Assembly (NCBI RefSeq): GCF_023516495.1
Contig: NZ_JAMGBC010000001.1
Coordinates: 1,760,501-1,824,500, forward strand
Direction of reading: 5' to 3'
Source of the DNA: Sphingomonas anseongensis
GTDB taxonomy: Bacteria; Pseudomonadota; Alphaproteobacteria; Sphingomonadales; Sphingomonadaceae
Length of the DNA stretch: 64,000 nucleotides
Both the position numbers and the translations under genes were made by a program. Positions 8,164 to 16,659 of the stretch are shown in pieces (the first letter of the stretch is position 1; each line of letters starts with the position of its first letter). The notes under the pieces are model-generated. The model was not told where the DNA came from. It made no database searches and worked only from the letters and a program-made list of their open reading frames with translations.

Positions 8164-9479
8164 CGGGTCGCGACCTTGTCCGCGGACTTGGCGGTCCTGT
8201 CGGCGTCGCGCGTCCTGGCGGATGCATCCGTAAGCGCCGCGATCACCCTGGAATCGCGCTTGTAGATGTCCTGGTAGTCGATGATCTTGCCGTCGACTGT
8301 CGCCGCCGACGACATGTAGACGATGTACACCGGAAGCGGCGTCGCGAAGCTCGCCTGGACGGACTTTCCGCTGGCCAGCACATCATGAATCCGCTCGGCG
8401 GTCCACGGCTTGGCTGAGTCCGCTGCTGCCGCAGGATCAGCGTTGGCGGCCGGCTCTTCGAGCAGGATGGTGGCAAGCTTCAGGATGTCCTGCGTGCGGA
8501 TACAGCCGTGGCTGAACGCCCGGACCTTGCTGTTGAAGCGGCTCTTCGCGTTGGTGTCGTGAAGGTAGATCGCCTTTGAATTCGGCATGACGAACTTGAC
8601 CTGGCCGAGCGCGTTGGTCGGTCCCGGCGGCTGCCGCCAGCGGATTACCTTGCCGCTATCGTCCTTGAGCGCGACGAAACCCTTCTTGCCCGCCACTTCG
8701 CCGGCGATGCTCGACGGGATTTCCCACCACGGATTGAGGATGACTCCGGTAGCGACTGCGGAAAGCTGCGGCGTCGGGGTCGAAATCTTGCCGGCCACCG
8801 CGTGGTGGCGCGAGATCGTCTCGCCCTTCTCCACCAGCGCCGCAGTGTAGGCCGGCACGTTGACGATGATGTAGCGCTGGCCGAGGTCCTGCGGCAGCCA
8901 CCGCCAGCGGTCCATGTTCAGGCGGATGCGGTTGATCTTGGCCGTCTCGGTGGCCGGAGTGACCTCCAGAGCATGCTTCAGCGCCGTATATTGCGGATGC
9001 GTCGGCCGTAACCCCTCAAGGGTCTCGGCGACCTCGTGGGTCTGCAGCGCCCAGCGGAGAAGCTGGTCCTGCCGGTTGCCGTCAAGGTCGGGGTCCTTGA
9101 TCGTCCAGTCGACCCGGTCCTTGCCGCGGACGTGGCCCAGGGCGAGGTCGGACGACAGGCGGTTGAACCTGTCGGTCGCTGCCTGGCTCATCGCCATCGG
9201 ATTTCCGCTTCGAAGCGCGGCGTCGAGGCCGGCCGGATCGTAATCGGCGGGATCGAGGCCCTCGGTCCTGATTCCCTGGATGAAAGTGAGCAGCTGCTGG
9301 GCGTCAGACACGTTCCACAGCGCGGGCGGAAGCGGAGCCGGCTCCGCTGCGACAGGCGCCGGCTGCTGCTGGACCTGCACCGGAACTGGGCTTCCGAGCG
9401 GCTGCCCCGGCTGTTGCGCGTGCGCGGCGACCGGCAATGCCGAAACCGCGCACAGCAAAGCCATCCTATTGAATTTCAT
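8160..9479 (-). CDS. L,D-transpeptidase (YkuD domain), periplasmic
   Basis: 439 residues. Cell-wall enzyme that forms 3-3 cross-links or attaches proteins to peptidoglycan. A signal peptide ends at AHA/QQPGQP (about residue 22). A Pro/Gln-rich linker and a helical peptidoglycan-binding-like part follow, then the YkuD domain with the HGCIR motif; the nucleophile is Cys326. The layout resembles the large YcbB (LdtD) group but is shorter. The start at 9479 was preferred to an upstream ATG at 9512 because the signal peptide begins there. A second family member lies at 41845-43341. Confidence 0.85.
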   Translation of the reverse strand: MKFNRMALLCAVSALPVAAHAQQPGQPLGSPVPVQVQQQPAPVAAEPAPLPPALWNVSDAQQLLTFIQGIRTEGLDPADYDPAGLDAALRSGNPMAMSQAATDRFNRLSSDLALGHVRGKDRVDWTIKDPDLDGNRQDQLLRWALQTHEVAETLEGLRPTHPQYTALKHALEVTPATETAKINRIRLNMDRWRWLPQDLGQRYIIVNVPAYTAALVEKGETISRHHAVAGKISTPTPQLSAVATGVILNPWWEIPSSIAGEVAGKKGFVALKDDSGKVIRWRQPPGPTNALGQVKFVMPNSKAIYLHDTNAKSRFNSKVRAFSHGCIRTQDILKLATILLEEPAANADPAAAADSAKPWTAERIHDVLASGKSVQASFATPLPVYIVYMSSAATVDGKIIDYQDIYKRDSRVIAALTDASARTRDADRTAKSADKVATR

Positions 9480-9665
9480 CCCGAATTTCACAGCAGTTTC
9501 GCTCCTGGCCATTGCTTAGGCCCGTGTCTCTTGCCCAACCTGCACAATACACGGGCTGAACGGCCCCGGCCAGTGAAGGAAAGCCACAGTCGCTCGTAAC
9601 TCGTGGAAAAGAACGAATCTTTAAGTGATGTTTCGTAGCATCCTCACGTCAACGTGGGGAAAATC

Positions 9666-9971
9666 ATGGCCAGTAATCTTGCCCTGGACGGCTCCATCGT
9701 CCCGCGAACGGTGCGTCGACGAATCGACCAGCGAACCGAACCACGAGCCGATGCAGCCACCGAAATGGCCGTCGTCGAATTGCGCGGCCGCAAGCACGAG
9801 GTCCAGCTCGTGAATCTCTCGCCTTCCGGAGCGATGGCTGTATTCTCCTTGATCCCGCACATCGGTGAGACAATAAGCGTTACTCTTCCCGGCAGGCCTG
9901 CGGTGAACGGCTACGTCTGCTGGGTGAGGGGCGGCAAAATCGGCATTACCTTTGCCGCGCCGGTGGAATAG
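9666..9971 (+). CDS. PilZ-domain protein (first of pair)
   Basis: 101-residue single-domain PilZ protein, a c-di-GMP receptor family. Seen: basic N-terminal RRRIDQRTEPRADA resembling the RxxxR part of the c-di-GMP motif, then LVNLSPSGA in place of the D/NxSxxG motif, and a beta-rich remainder. The ATG at 9666 is used in preference to a GTG at 9654. The next PilZ gene starts 12 bases after this stop, so they are co-transcribed. Output unknown. Confidence 0.8.
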   Translation: MASNLALDGSIVPRTVRRRIDQRTEPRADAATEMAVVELRGRKHEVQLVNLSPSGAMAVFSLIPHIGETISVTLPGRPAVNGYVCWVRGGKIGITFAAPVE

Positions 9972-9983
9972 CCGCGCGTGGAG

Positions 9984-10301
9984 ATGAGTTTTTCAATGAT
10001 CAAGGCGCGCATTGCCGAAGCCCCTGACCCGAACGACCGAAGACGCATGCCCCGACTCCCTGTCGAGCTCGAGGTACAGATGCGCGAGATGGGATCGAGC
10101 GGGGTCGAAGCGCGGGTGCTTAACATCTCGGAAACCGGTTTCATGGCGGAAACCGATGCCCATTTCGAAGTCGGCTCGCGGATCTGGCTGATCCTTCCGG
10201 GACGCGAGCGCGCGAGCGCTTTGGTAAAGTGGACTGCGGGCGACCGCCTCGGCGCCGAATTCGCCGAGCCACTCAGTGCGGCGGACCTGCCGCTTCGCTA
10301 A
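9984..10301 (+). CDS. PilZ-domain protein (second of pair)
   Basis: 105 residues. PilZ motifs are seen as DRRRMPRLP (RxxxR type) and VLNISETGF (NxSxxG). These are the canonical c-di-GMP contacts and are better conserved than in the gene just upstream. Possible starts are GTG 9978, ATG 9984 or ATG 9996; the ATG at 9984 is listed. It probably works with the GGDEF and EAL proteins elsewhere in the window (inference). Confidence 0.8.
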   Translation: MSFSMIKARIAEAPDPNDRRRMPRLPVELEVQMREMGSSGVEARVLNISETGFMAETDAHFEVGSRIWLILPGRERASALVKWTAGDRLGAEFAEPLSAADLPLR

Positions 10302-10420
10302 GCCGCTGAGACGCCGCCCCAATTCATCGTAAACGAAGCGCTTACCGTCCGTCCCGTTTTGGGCCGGGATGCAACCGCGGATGCTTTCGGTCGTTCACCT
10401 GCTCCGAAAGGAACGCGCTT

Positions 10421-10672
10421 ATGCCTGCCACTACAGGCCAGAACGAGACCTATCATCCGACGGTTCGTGGCTACCACGCCGTTTACCGCGAACGTGAGGT
10501 CAACCATTGTCCCGGCTGCGGCCGGACCCAGTGGATCATCGGCCGGATCTCGGCCGAATGCGCCTTCTGTGCGACGGCCCTGCCGCTCGCGGAAGCCAGC
10601 ACGCAATCACACGGACGGCCGGTCATCATCCTTCACAAGAACGCGCACCACCAGCAGGCCTGGGCGGCGTAA
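10421..10672 (+). CDS. Small zinc-ribbon protein, function unknown
   Basis: 83 residues with two CxxC knuckles: Cys30/Cys33 (CPGCG) and Cys47/Cys50 (CAFC), a probable zinc ribbon. His/Gln-rich C-terminus. It resembles small conserved proteins of sphingomonads that have no assigned role. The ATG follows GAAAGGAACGCGCTT. It is convergent with the cyclophilin gene, with five bases between the stops. Confidence 0.75.
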   Translation: MPATTGQNETYHPTVRGYHAVYREREVNHCPGCGRTQWIIGRISAECAFCATALPLAEASTQSHGRPVIILHKNAHHQQAWAA

Positions 10673-10677
10673 GCGCG

Positions 10678-11562
10678 TCAGTCGGCAGGCGGCCGCCTGA
10701 TCGGCACCGAGGCATTGCAAAGGTCGACTCCGCCCGCCGGGCGGATGAAGAAGTCGTCTTTGCGATTGGCCCGCGCGCGCACATAGTCGGCGAAGGCTGC
10801 GCTGTTCGTGTCCATATATTGGAACGAAGGGCGCTCGCCCGCCGGAATGTCGCTTGCCAGCCGCACCGATGCGATCGGGACGTCCTGCGTCCGCTCCTTG
10901 TAGAAGCCGAGCGCTTCCGTCCCGCGCGGAAGGCTGCTCATCGCCTCGATGCCGCTGATCACCCGTCCGACGACCGCGATGTTGCGGTCTAGGTGCCGGG
11001 GTGCATGGCCGATAACCGCATATAGCTCGCCGCCGGTGCCGGTGTCGGGATCCAGGTCGCGCCCGACCCCGACATAGCCGTAGCAATGGACCAGGTTGGC
11101 GGTGCCGCTTTTGCTGTCGTAACCGATCGGCCAGCCGCCGGCGAAACCTGCCCCCGGTGCATAGGCATCGGGATAGCCGAGAGGATGAATCGCCAAGCCT
11201 TCAGTCGGGCGCGCATATTCCGCCGGGGGCTTCGCAACGACCGCGGCGGGGAGGGGATCGGTGCTTTCGTTCTTGCCCCACTGGACCACATAATTGTCCT
11301 GCACGCGATAGATCGCCGCCTTGTCCCACCATTGCGCCTTGGCGAGCGCGCGGATGTTGGCGACGTGGACCGGAGCGAAGCCGGGGGCGAGCTGGATTAC
11401 GATCCGCCCTCCCTTCTTAAGGTTCATGACCAACAGGTCATCGGCGGGGATCGTCTGCCACGCGCTTTCCGGCGCAGCGGCAATGATCTCGCTCGGAGTT
11501 ACCGGCGGCTTGGGCGCGGCGGCGATCAGCGCGAGGGCGGGTATCAGCAGCAGTCGGCGCAT
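10678..11562 (-). CDS. Exported cyclophilin-type peptidyl-prolyl isomerase
   Basis: 294 residues with a signal peptide (LLLIPALALIAAAP). The core matches bacterial cyclophilins: VIQLAPGFAPVHVANIRALAK at the start of the barrel, FAGGWPIGYD, and the conserved YAVIGHAPRHLDRNIAVVGRV region. It catalyses cis-trans proline isomerisation, probably as a periplasmic folding helper. It is longer than the 165-190 residues of simple cyclophilins through insertions in the middle and a C-terminal extension. Divergent from purT, with 44 bases between the starts. Confidence 0.85.
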   Translation of the reverse strand: MRRLLLIPALALIAAAPKPPVTPSEIIAAAPESAWQTIPADDLLVMNLKKGGRIVIQLAPGFAPVHVANIRALAKAQWWDKAAIYRVQDNYVVQWGKNESTDPLPAAVVAKPPAEYARPTEGLAIHPLGYPDAYAPGAGFAGGWPIGYDSKSGTANLVHCYGYVGVGRDLDPDTGTGGELYAVIGHAPRHLDRNIAVVGRVISGIEAMSSLPRGTEALGFYKERTQDVPIASVRLASDIPAGERPSFQYMDTNSAAFADYVRARANRKDDFFIRPAGGVDLCNASVPIRRPPAD

Positions 11563-11606
11563 GGGGTTTCCTTGTCTTTTGCCGGAGACACGATAGGCGC
11601 GGCGCG

Positions 11607-12779
11607 ATGCATATTGCCAGCCTGATGCTTCTGGGCTCCGGCGAGCTTGGCCGCGAGCTGACCATCGCAGCCAAACGGCTCGGCTGCCGCGTTATCGCCT
11701 GCGACCGCTATGCCAATGCCCCCGCGATGCAGATGGCCGATGCGTTCGAGGTGTTCCCAATGCTCGACAGGGCGGCACTCAGGGCGGCGGTCGAAAAGCA
11801 CCGGCCGGATGCAATCGTGCCGGAGATCGAGGCGATCGACACCGCCACCCTGGCGGATCTCGAGAGCGAAGGCTGGCGCGTCATCCCGTCCGCCAAGGCG
11901 GTGCAGCTGACGATGAACCGGGACGGCATCCGCGACTTCGCCGCTCGCGAGCTCGGGCTTGCGACTTCGCAATATCGCTTCGCCGAAAGCCGCGAGGAGG
12001 CGGTTGCGGCGGCCGAAGCGGTCGGCCTGCCGTGCGTGATCAAGCCGGTCATGTCGAGCTCGGGCAAGGGGCAGAGCACAGCCACGACCTTCGCCGAGGT
12101 CGAGCAAGCCTGGGACTATGCGGTCGAGAAGATGCGCGGCGACCGCCCTCGGATCATCGTCGAGGAATTCATTCGCTTCGACAGCGAGATCACGCTCCTG
12201 ACTGTCTCGACCCGTGACGGCGTGCTCTATTGCGCTCCGATCGGGCACCGGCAGGAGCTCGGCGATTATCGCGAAAGCTGGCAGCCCGCCCATGTCCCGA
12301 AGGCATCGCTCGTCTCTGCGCAGGAGCAGTCGAAGCGCGTGGTCGAGGCGCTCGGCGGCCATGGCATTTTCGGCGTCGAATTCTTCATTCGCGGTGAAGA
12401 GGCGATCTTCTCCGAGCTTTCTCCCCGCCCGCACGACACCGGGATGGTCACGCTCATCTCGCAATATCCCAACGAATTCGAGCTTCACGTCCGGGCGATC
12501 CTGGGGCTTCCGATTCCTGCAATCGAGGTCACGGGCCCGTCCGCGTCCGCTGTCATTCTCGCCTCGAAGGAGAGCGATGAGTTCGGTTATGAGGGGATCG
12601 GCGAGGCACTTGCGCTCGGCGACACCGGAAAGCCGGTCGACCTTCGCATCTTCGCCAAGCCAAAGACGTTGAAGAACCGGCGCATGGGCGTTGCTCTCGC
12701 GCGCGGAAGCACAGTCGAGGAAGCTGTCGAACGAGCCAAGGCTGCCGCCGCGAAGGTCGCCATCCGCTACACGGATTGA
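11607..12779 (+). CDS. purT: Formate-dependent phosphoribosylglycinamide formyltransferase
   Basis: 390-residue ATP-grasp enzyme that makes formyl-GAR from GAR, formate and ATP, step 3 of purine synthesis without folate. Seen: dinucleotide-like LLGSGELGRE at the N-terminus, CVIKPVMSSSGKGQS (ATP-grasp glycine loop), GVEFFI and ELSPRPHDTGMV (metal-binding acidic and Asn/Arg loop). Length agrees with E. coli PurT (392). The stop overlaps the next frame's possible start, but the true next start is at 12794. Confidence 0.93.
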   Translation: MHIASLMLLGSGELGRELTIAAKRLGCRVIACDRYANAPAMQMADAFEVFPMLDRAALRAAVEKHRPDAIVPEIEAIDTATLADLESEGWRVIPSAKAVQLTMNRDGIRDFAARELGLATSQYRFAESREEAVAAAEAVGLPCVIKPVMSSSGKGQSTATTFAEVEQAWDYAVEKMRGDRPRIIVEEFIRFDSEITLLTVSTRDGVLYCAPIGHRQELGDYRESWQPAHVPKASLVSAQEQSKRVVEALGGHGIFGVEFFIRGEEAIFSELSPRPHDTGMVTLISQYPNEFELHVRAILGLPIPAIEVTGPSASAVILASKESDEFGYEGIGEALALGDTGKPVDLRIFAKPKTLKNRRMGVALARGSTVEEAVERAKAAAAKVAIRYTD

Positions 12780-12793
12780 TCGAGGAGGGACGA

Positions 12794-13198
12794 ATGCGAA
12801 TTGCAGCAGTTTTCGCGCTCGCCGGGGCCATCGGCCTGACGGCCTGCAATTCGGAGCCCAGTGCTCCGCCGACCAAGATCAAGGTCCACAGCGAGGCTCA
12901 GGAACAGCTTCACAAGGCCAGCGGCCTCAACCGGGCGATCGGGCTGAAGCGGGCGATCTACGACACCGGCGCCCGCTGCCAGCGGGTGACTCGCACCGGC
13001 TATGTCGGCGAGTACAAGAACCTGGACATCTGGATGGCGAGCTGTGCCGACGGACGCGACTGGGCGATCTTCATCGGGCCGGACGGAAGCGCGCAGGTCC
13101 GCGACTGCAAGGACGTTGCCGCGGTCGGCCTACCAAAATGCGTGATCAAGAGCGACGAGGCGGGAGCCGAGCCTGTGACCAACTCAAGCGGCGAGTGA
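12794..13198 (+). CDS. Putative lipoprotein, function unknown
   Basis: 134 residues. Signal peptide with lipobox LTAC at about residue 18, so probably lipid-anchored. The mature part has four further cysteines (about 58, 76, 97 and 108). Start ATG at 12794 with a strong GAGGAGGGA site; an earlier ATG overlapping the purT stop lacks the signal. Probably transcribed with purT. Confidence 0.65.
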   Translation: MRIAAVFALAGAIGLTACNSEPSAPPTKIKVHSEAQEQLHKASGLNRAIGLKRAIYDTGARCQRVTRTGYVGEYKNLDIWMASCADGRDWAIFIGPDGSAQVRDCKDVAAVGLPKCVIKSDEAGAEPVTNSSGE

Positions 13199-13207
13199 AG
13201 CTCCGCC

Positions 13208-13498
13208 CTAGGCGGCGGGGCTGCAGTCGTGGGTCTCGCGATACTCGCCCTTCGACGACATTTCCTTGATCGTCTTGCACTTGCCGTTGGGGATTTCCTC
13301 GCGCCAGCTTCCGTCGGGGTTGGTGACCTTCTTGCCCTTCGGGATCCGGTTGCCCTTGCTGTCGAGCTGGTAGCTCCAGCCCTTTGGCGTCGCCTGCGCT
13401 TTCTGTTCGGGGGCGGCCGCCTGGGCTGCCGCGGCTGCGGCAAGGCCGAGCGCGGCTATCGCCCCCACTCCTGCTGCAATCCAGAACCTTCTCATCAC
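13208..13498 (-). CDS. Small secreted protein, function unknown
   Basis: 96 residues with a clear signal peptide (MRRFWIAAGVGAIAALGLA, cleavage about 26-30). The mature part is lysine-rich with two cysteines (about 73 and 92) that could form one disulfide. No family recognised. Convergent with the lipoprotein gene, stops 9 bases apart. Confidence 0.65.
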   Translation of the reverse strand: MMRRFWIAAGVGAIAALGLAAAAAAQAAAPEQKAQATPKGWSYQLDSKGNRIPKGKKVTNPDGSWREEIPNGKCKTIKEMSSKGEYRETHDCSPAA

Positions 13499-13628
13499 GC
13501 ACTACTCCCTAGGCTCGGTTTGTAGCCGAAACGACGTGAACCCGCAGTGAAGCGGTCGGTGCCGAATAAGCGCCGGTCCGGGTGCTGACGATGTGGGTGC
13601 GTGCGCGAAGCTGCGCAAGCCAGACCGG

Positions 13629-13754
13629 TTAGCCCTGACGAGCCTTGAAGCGGCGGTTCGTCTTGTTGATGACGTACACTCGGCCGCGGCGGCGGATGAC
13701 TCGGCAATCGCGATGCCGGCCCTTCAGCGACTTCAGGGAATTGCGAATTTTCAT
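13629..13754 (-). CDS. rpmJ: Ribosomal protein bL36, zinc-independent type
   Basis: 41 residues, starting [14 protein letters not shown] and ending [12 protein letters not shown]: the long alphaproteobacterial form of L36 with only one cysteine (DCRVIRRRG). The zinc-ligand CxxC pattern is absent. Component of the large ribosomal subunit. Too short for usual ORF cut-offs. Monocistronic on the minus strand, with the terminator of the M28 gene just upstream. Confidence 0.93.
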   Translation of the reverse strand: MKIRNSLKSLKGRHRDCRVIRRRGRVYVINKTNRRFKARQG

Positions 13755-13802
13755 CGGGCGCGCCGCCTCGTCTTTCGAATATCTGGATATCGGGAGGTTT
13801 CT

Positions 13803-13838
13803 TGAAAAACCGGCGGCTCCACTATGGGGAGAGCCGCC
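13803..13838 (-). terminator. Intrinsic terminator of the M28 peptidase gene
   Basis: Perfect 8-bp stem GGCGGCTC / GAGCCGCC (13812-13819 with 13831-13838), 11-base loop, followed on the minus strand by GGTTTTTC. It lies just after the M28 stop at 13854 and separates it from rpmJ. Confidence 0.8.
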
Positions 13839-13853
13839 TCAAGTCAAGCTCGG

Positions 13854-15476
13854 CTAGCGCTCCGCCCGCGGCTGCCCGGGGGCGAAGGTGTCGCCGAAAT
13901 AATCGCCTTGGTACCATAAGGGGCGCTGGTCGGCGTCCGCAAGCGCCCTCGATATGCGGTAATTGAGCTCCGCATAGCGCGCACCCTGGTCCCACAGGAT
14001 CGGCTGCTTCAAGTCGTCATTGGGCTTGTGATAGGCGTTGGACAGGAAGTCCTTCCAGATCGGCGCGCCGCCATTGGCGAAGCCGGTCATCAGCAGAATC
14101 GCCGGAACGCCGCGGGTGACGAAGCGGTAATGGTCGGACCGCACGAAGATCGTCTCTTCCGGCATCGGGTCGGGCGAAACCGCGACTCCCATCGCGCTCG
14201 CAGCCTCGGCGACCGTCTTCGCCACCGTCGAATGTTCGGCTCCGAATGCGATCACGTCGGTGAACGGATAGAGCAGGAGGGGCATGTCGAGATCGACAAG
14301 GCCGACGATGCTGGTCGACGGAACCGTCGGGTGGGCCGCGAAATAATCGGCTCCTCGAAGCCCCTTCTCCTCGCCGGTGTTGGCGATGAACAGCACCGAC
14401 CGGCGCGGCGGCTTGCCCGAGGCAACGAACTGGCGCGCTGCCTCCAGCATGGTCGCGACTCCCGCCGCATTGTCGAGCGCGCCATTGTAGATGCCATCTT
14501 CCCCCGGCTTGGCGGCAGTCTTTACGCCGAGGTGGTCGAGGTGCCCCATCAGCACGACATACTGGTCCTTCAGCGCCGGGTCGGTGCCGGGAAGCACGCC
14601 GATGACCTCGGGGCTGCTGAGATCCTTCCATTCCATCTTGTCGCTGAGCTTCAATCGGGCCGGCAGGTCGAACCCCTTCATCGCTCCAGGCTTGTTTGCG
14701 GTTGCCAGGATCTTCGGGAGGTTCTTTCCGCCTGTTGCGAAGATGCGGTCGGCCAGGCTCCTTGAGATTGCAGCGACGAGGCCGAGGTTGGTCGACTGGC
14801 TCTTGGTCTTGCCGCTCGGATCGACCCAGTCGATGACGGGCCGGTCGTAATAGGACAGCAGGTTGAAGTTCGGCCGGCTGCCTGTGCTCGCAATCTCGAT
14901 CAGCCCCGCGGCGCCATGGGCCGCGGCGGTCGCCTGCTTGTACGAATTGAGATGCGCCGACACTTCGCTCGCAAGCCCGCCGGGGGTGCCCTCGATGGCA
15001 ACCGCGATCTTTCCGCGAACGTCGAGCCCCGCATAGTCGTCGATGGCCAGCCGCGCATCGCTCACCCCGTGACCGACGAATACCAAAGGCGCATCGACGG
15101 TGCGGACCTGCTCGGTCAGGCTCGGCCGCACCGCGAAGTCGACGCTCGGGGTAAGCGCGACGGTATCGCGGCCGATGGTCATCGACGCAGCCGGAGGCGC
15201 CGAATGGGTGGTCCGCCGGAACGGAACGGGCTCGAACCACCCGCCGTCCGATCCGCCGGGCTTCAGCCCGATCGCCCGGAACTGCGAGGCCACGTACGAC
15301 GCGCCGATGTCATAGCCCTTGGACCCGGTGTCGCGGCCTTCCAGGAGATCGCTTGCAAGGAACTCGACGTCGGCGCGGACTCGCTGCGCCGCTGCAGGGT
15401 CCGCGGCCTGGGGCGCCGGCGCTGCGGCCGCGGCGAGGAGCGCCAGCGGCGCGAGCATCAGCTTGATCGATTTCAT
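13854..15476 (-). CDS. M28-family zinc aminopeptidase/hydrolase, secreted
   Basis: 540 residues with a signal peptide (LMLAPLALLAAAAAPAPQA). Order: N-terminal segment, PA-like insert (about 110-230), then the di-zinc M28 peptidase domain. Seen: GHLDHLG (zinc His/Asp), GALDNAAGVATMLE (bridging Asp), NTGEEKGLRGADYF (catalytic Glu pair). It removes N-terminal amino acids from peptides in the periplasm or outside. Start ATG at 15476; the open frame upstream is the shadow of the retropepsin-like gene. Confidence 0.88.
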   Translation of the reverse strand: MKSIKLMLAPLALLAAAAAPAPQAADPAAAQRVRADVEFLASDLLEGRDTGSKGYDIGASYVASQFRAIGLKPGGSDGGWFEPVPFRRTTHSAPPAASMTIGRDTVALTPSVDFAVRPSLTEQVRTVDAPLVFVGHGVSDARLAIDDYAGLDVRGKIAVAIEGTPGGLASEVSAHLNSYKQATAAAHGAAGLIEIASTGSRPNFNLLSYYDRPVIDWVDPSGKTKSQSTNLGLVAAISRSLADRIFATGGKNLPKILATANKPGAMKGFDLPARLKLSDKMEWKDLSSPEVIGVLPGTDPALKDQYVVLMGHLDHLGVKTAAKPGEDGIYNGALDNAAGVATMLEAARQFVASGKPPRRSVLFIANTGEEKGLRGADYFAAHPTVPSTSIVGLVDLDMPLLLYPFTDVIAFGAEHSTVAKTVAEAASAMGVAVSPDPMPEETIFVRSDHYRFVTRGVPAILLMTGFANGGAPIWKDFLSNAYHKPNDDLKQPILWDQGARYAELNYRISRALADADQRPLWYQGDYFGDTFAPGQPRAER

Positions 15477-15588
15477 CCGCGCGAAAATCCTGCAGCTTGG
15501 GTGATGGCTGCACGGATGTCGGCAAAGCCGCGCCCCCGCGCAAGTGATTCTACCAAGCGGCCACTGGGCGCGACCGGAGGTTGATCCT

Positions 15589-16122
15589 CTATTCGAGGAC
15601 CATCCTGTCGCCGTGAATCTCGACCGACGCGAATTTGCTGAGGAAGCTCTGGCCGAGCAGCGATTGCGAACCGCCGTCGAGCACGATCGCCTGCATGTCG
15701 CGGGCGGTCGTCGAACCGAGCGAGACCCGGTCGAGCATCGCGACTTCCCCATGGACGTCGCCGCTTGCACCTTCGCCGACGACGCCGGGCATTCCGATCG
15801 AGGTCGCGATGCCGGCGCGGCGCGCATCGTCGCGCGACAGGGCGATCACGCTCGCACCGGTGTCGACCAGGAAATGTATCCGCTGCCCGTTGACCTCGGC
15901 GTCGGCATAGAAATAGCCGTCCCAATGGCGATCCAGCGTAACCGCGTTGCCGCCATAGCTTTCGTCGGAGCTTTCATCGCCCGAGGAATCCGTGTGCGAA
16001 AGTCTCGTGTCGCTCGCGACGGTTTCACGCGCGATTCGGTGCGATCCGCCTGACGGAAGATTCGCCACGCACGACATGATCGCGCCGAACAGGAAGACAG
16101 TGAATAGCCAGGTCCGCCCCAT
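15589..16122 (-). CDS. Retropepsin-like aspartic protease, membrane-anchored or exported
   Basis: 177 residues, one catalytic motif VDTGAS with Asp87, so active as a dimer, followed by the flap region and LLGQSF near the C-terminus. An N-terminal hydrophobic segment (about 4-17, with Cys18) gives an anchor or signal. This clan-AA type is widespread in alphaproteobacteria; its natural substrates are unknown. Divergent from the gene at 16240; the spacer has a possible promoter but no strong motif. Confidence 0.8.
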   Translation of the reverse strand: MGRTWLFTVFLFGAIMSCVANLPSGGSHRIARETVASDTRLSHTDSSGDESSDESYGGNAVTLDRHWDGYFYADAEVNGQRIHFLVDTGASVIALSRDDARRAGIATSIGMPGVVGEGASGDVHGEVAMLDRVSLGSTTARDMQAIVLDGGSQSLLGQSFLSKFASVEIHGDRMVLE

Positions 16123-16239
16123 TTGCCGTGACCTAGCAGTTCAGCGGTAAAAAAATGTCTAAACGCCCCGCGATTACCAATTTGTAATCCTCATTCGCTT
16201 ACTCTGCGCCCGAACTTTGTTGAGTTGCGGGGCTCGGTC

Positions 16240-16659
16240 ATGATTTATTCCTTGCGCGGAATGGCTTTCACGATGGTCGTGGTTGCCGGCGTCGGCATCT
16301 ATGCGACGATCGACCGCGGCGTGAATTACAAGGAGGTCAAAGGTTCGATCGTGATGATCGACCGCAAGTGCGACTTCACTGAAACGACGACCGAAGAGGA
16401 TGGCCATACGGTCGCTCGCGGAATCACCGATTCGTGCAACTCCACCGACGAGTGGACGACGGTGAAGGAGAAGCGGAACAAGGTGGTCTCCGGCAAGGCC
16501 GTGGTGCAGGTGAGCTACACGGCTCCGCAGGACGGCGCCCAACATTTCGGGGAGCTCAGGTTCGACGGCCGCGACGACGAATTTTACCAGCTGAAGGCCG
16601 GCGACGAAATTGCGATCCTCGTCAGCAACGACGACCCTTCGAAAATCCGCAAGGCCTAG
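16240..16659 (+). CDS. Single-pass membrane protein, function unknown
   Basis: 139 residues: an N-terminal transmembrane helix (GMAFTMVVVAGVGIYATI, about 5-22), then a hydrophilic beta-rich domain with two cysteines (about 45 and 67). ATG at 16240 chosen; an upstream TTG at 16225 would add five residues. Its stop overlaps the GalE stop by four bases in convergent orientation. No family recognised. Confidence 0.65.
   Translation: MIYSLRGMAFTMVVVAGVGIYATIDRGVNYKEVKGSIVMIDRKCDFTETTTEEDGHTVARGITDSCNSTDEWTTVKEKRNKVVSGKAVVQVSYTAPQDGAQHFGELRFDGRDDEFYQLKAGDEIAILVSNDDPSKIRKA

Noticed and set aside
15477-15827. N-terminal extension of the M28 peptidase
   Set aside because: It overlaps the retropepsin-like gene in another frame; the signal peptide starts at 15476.
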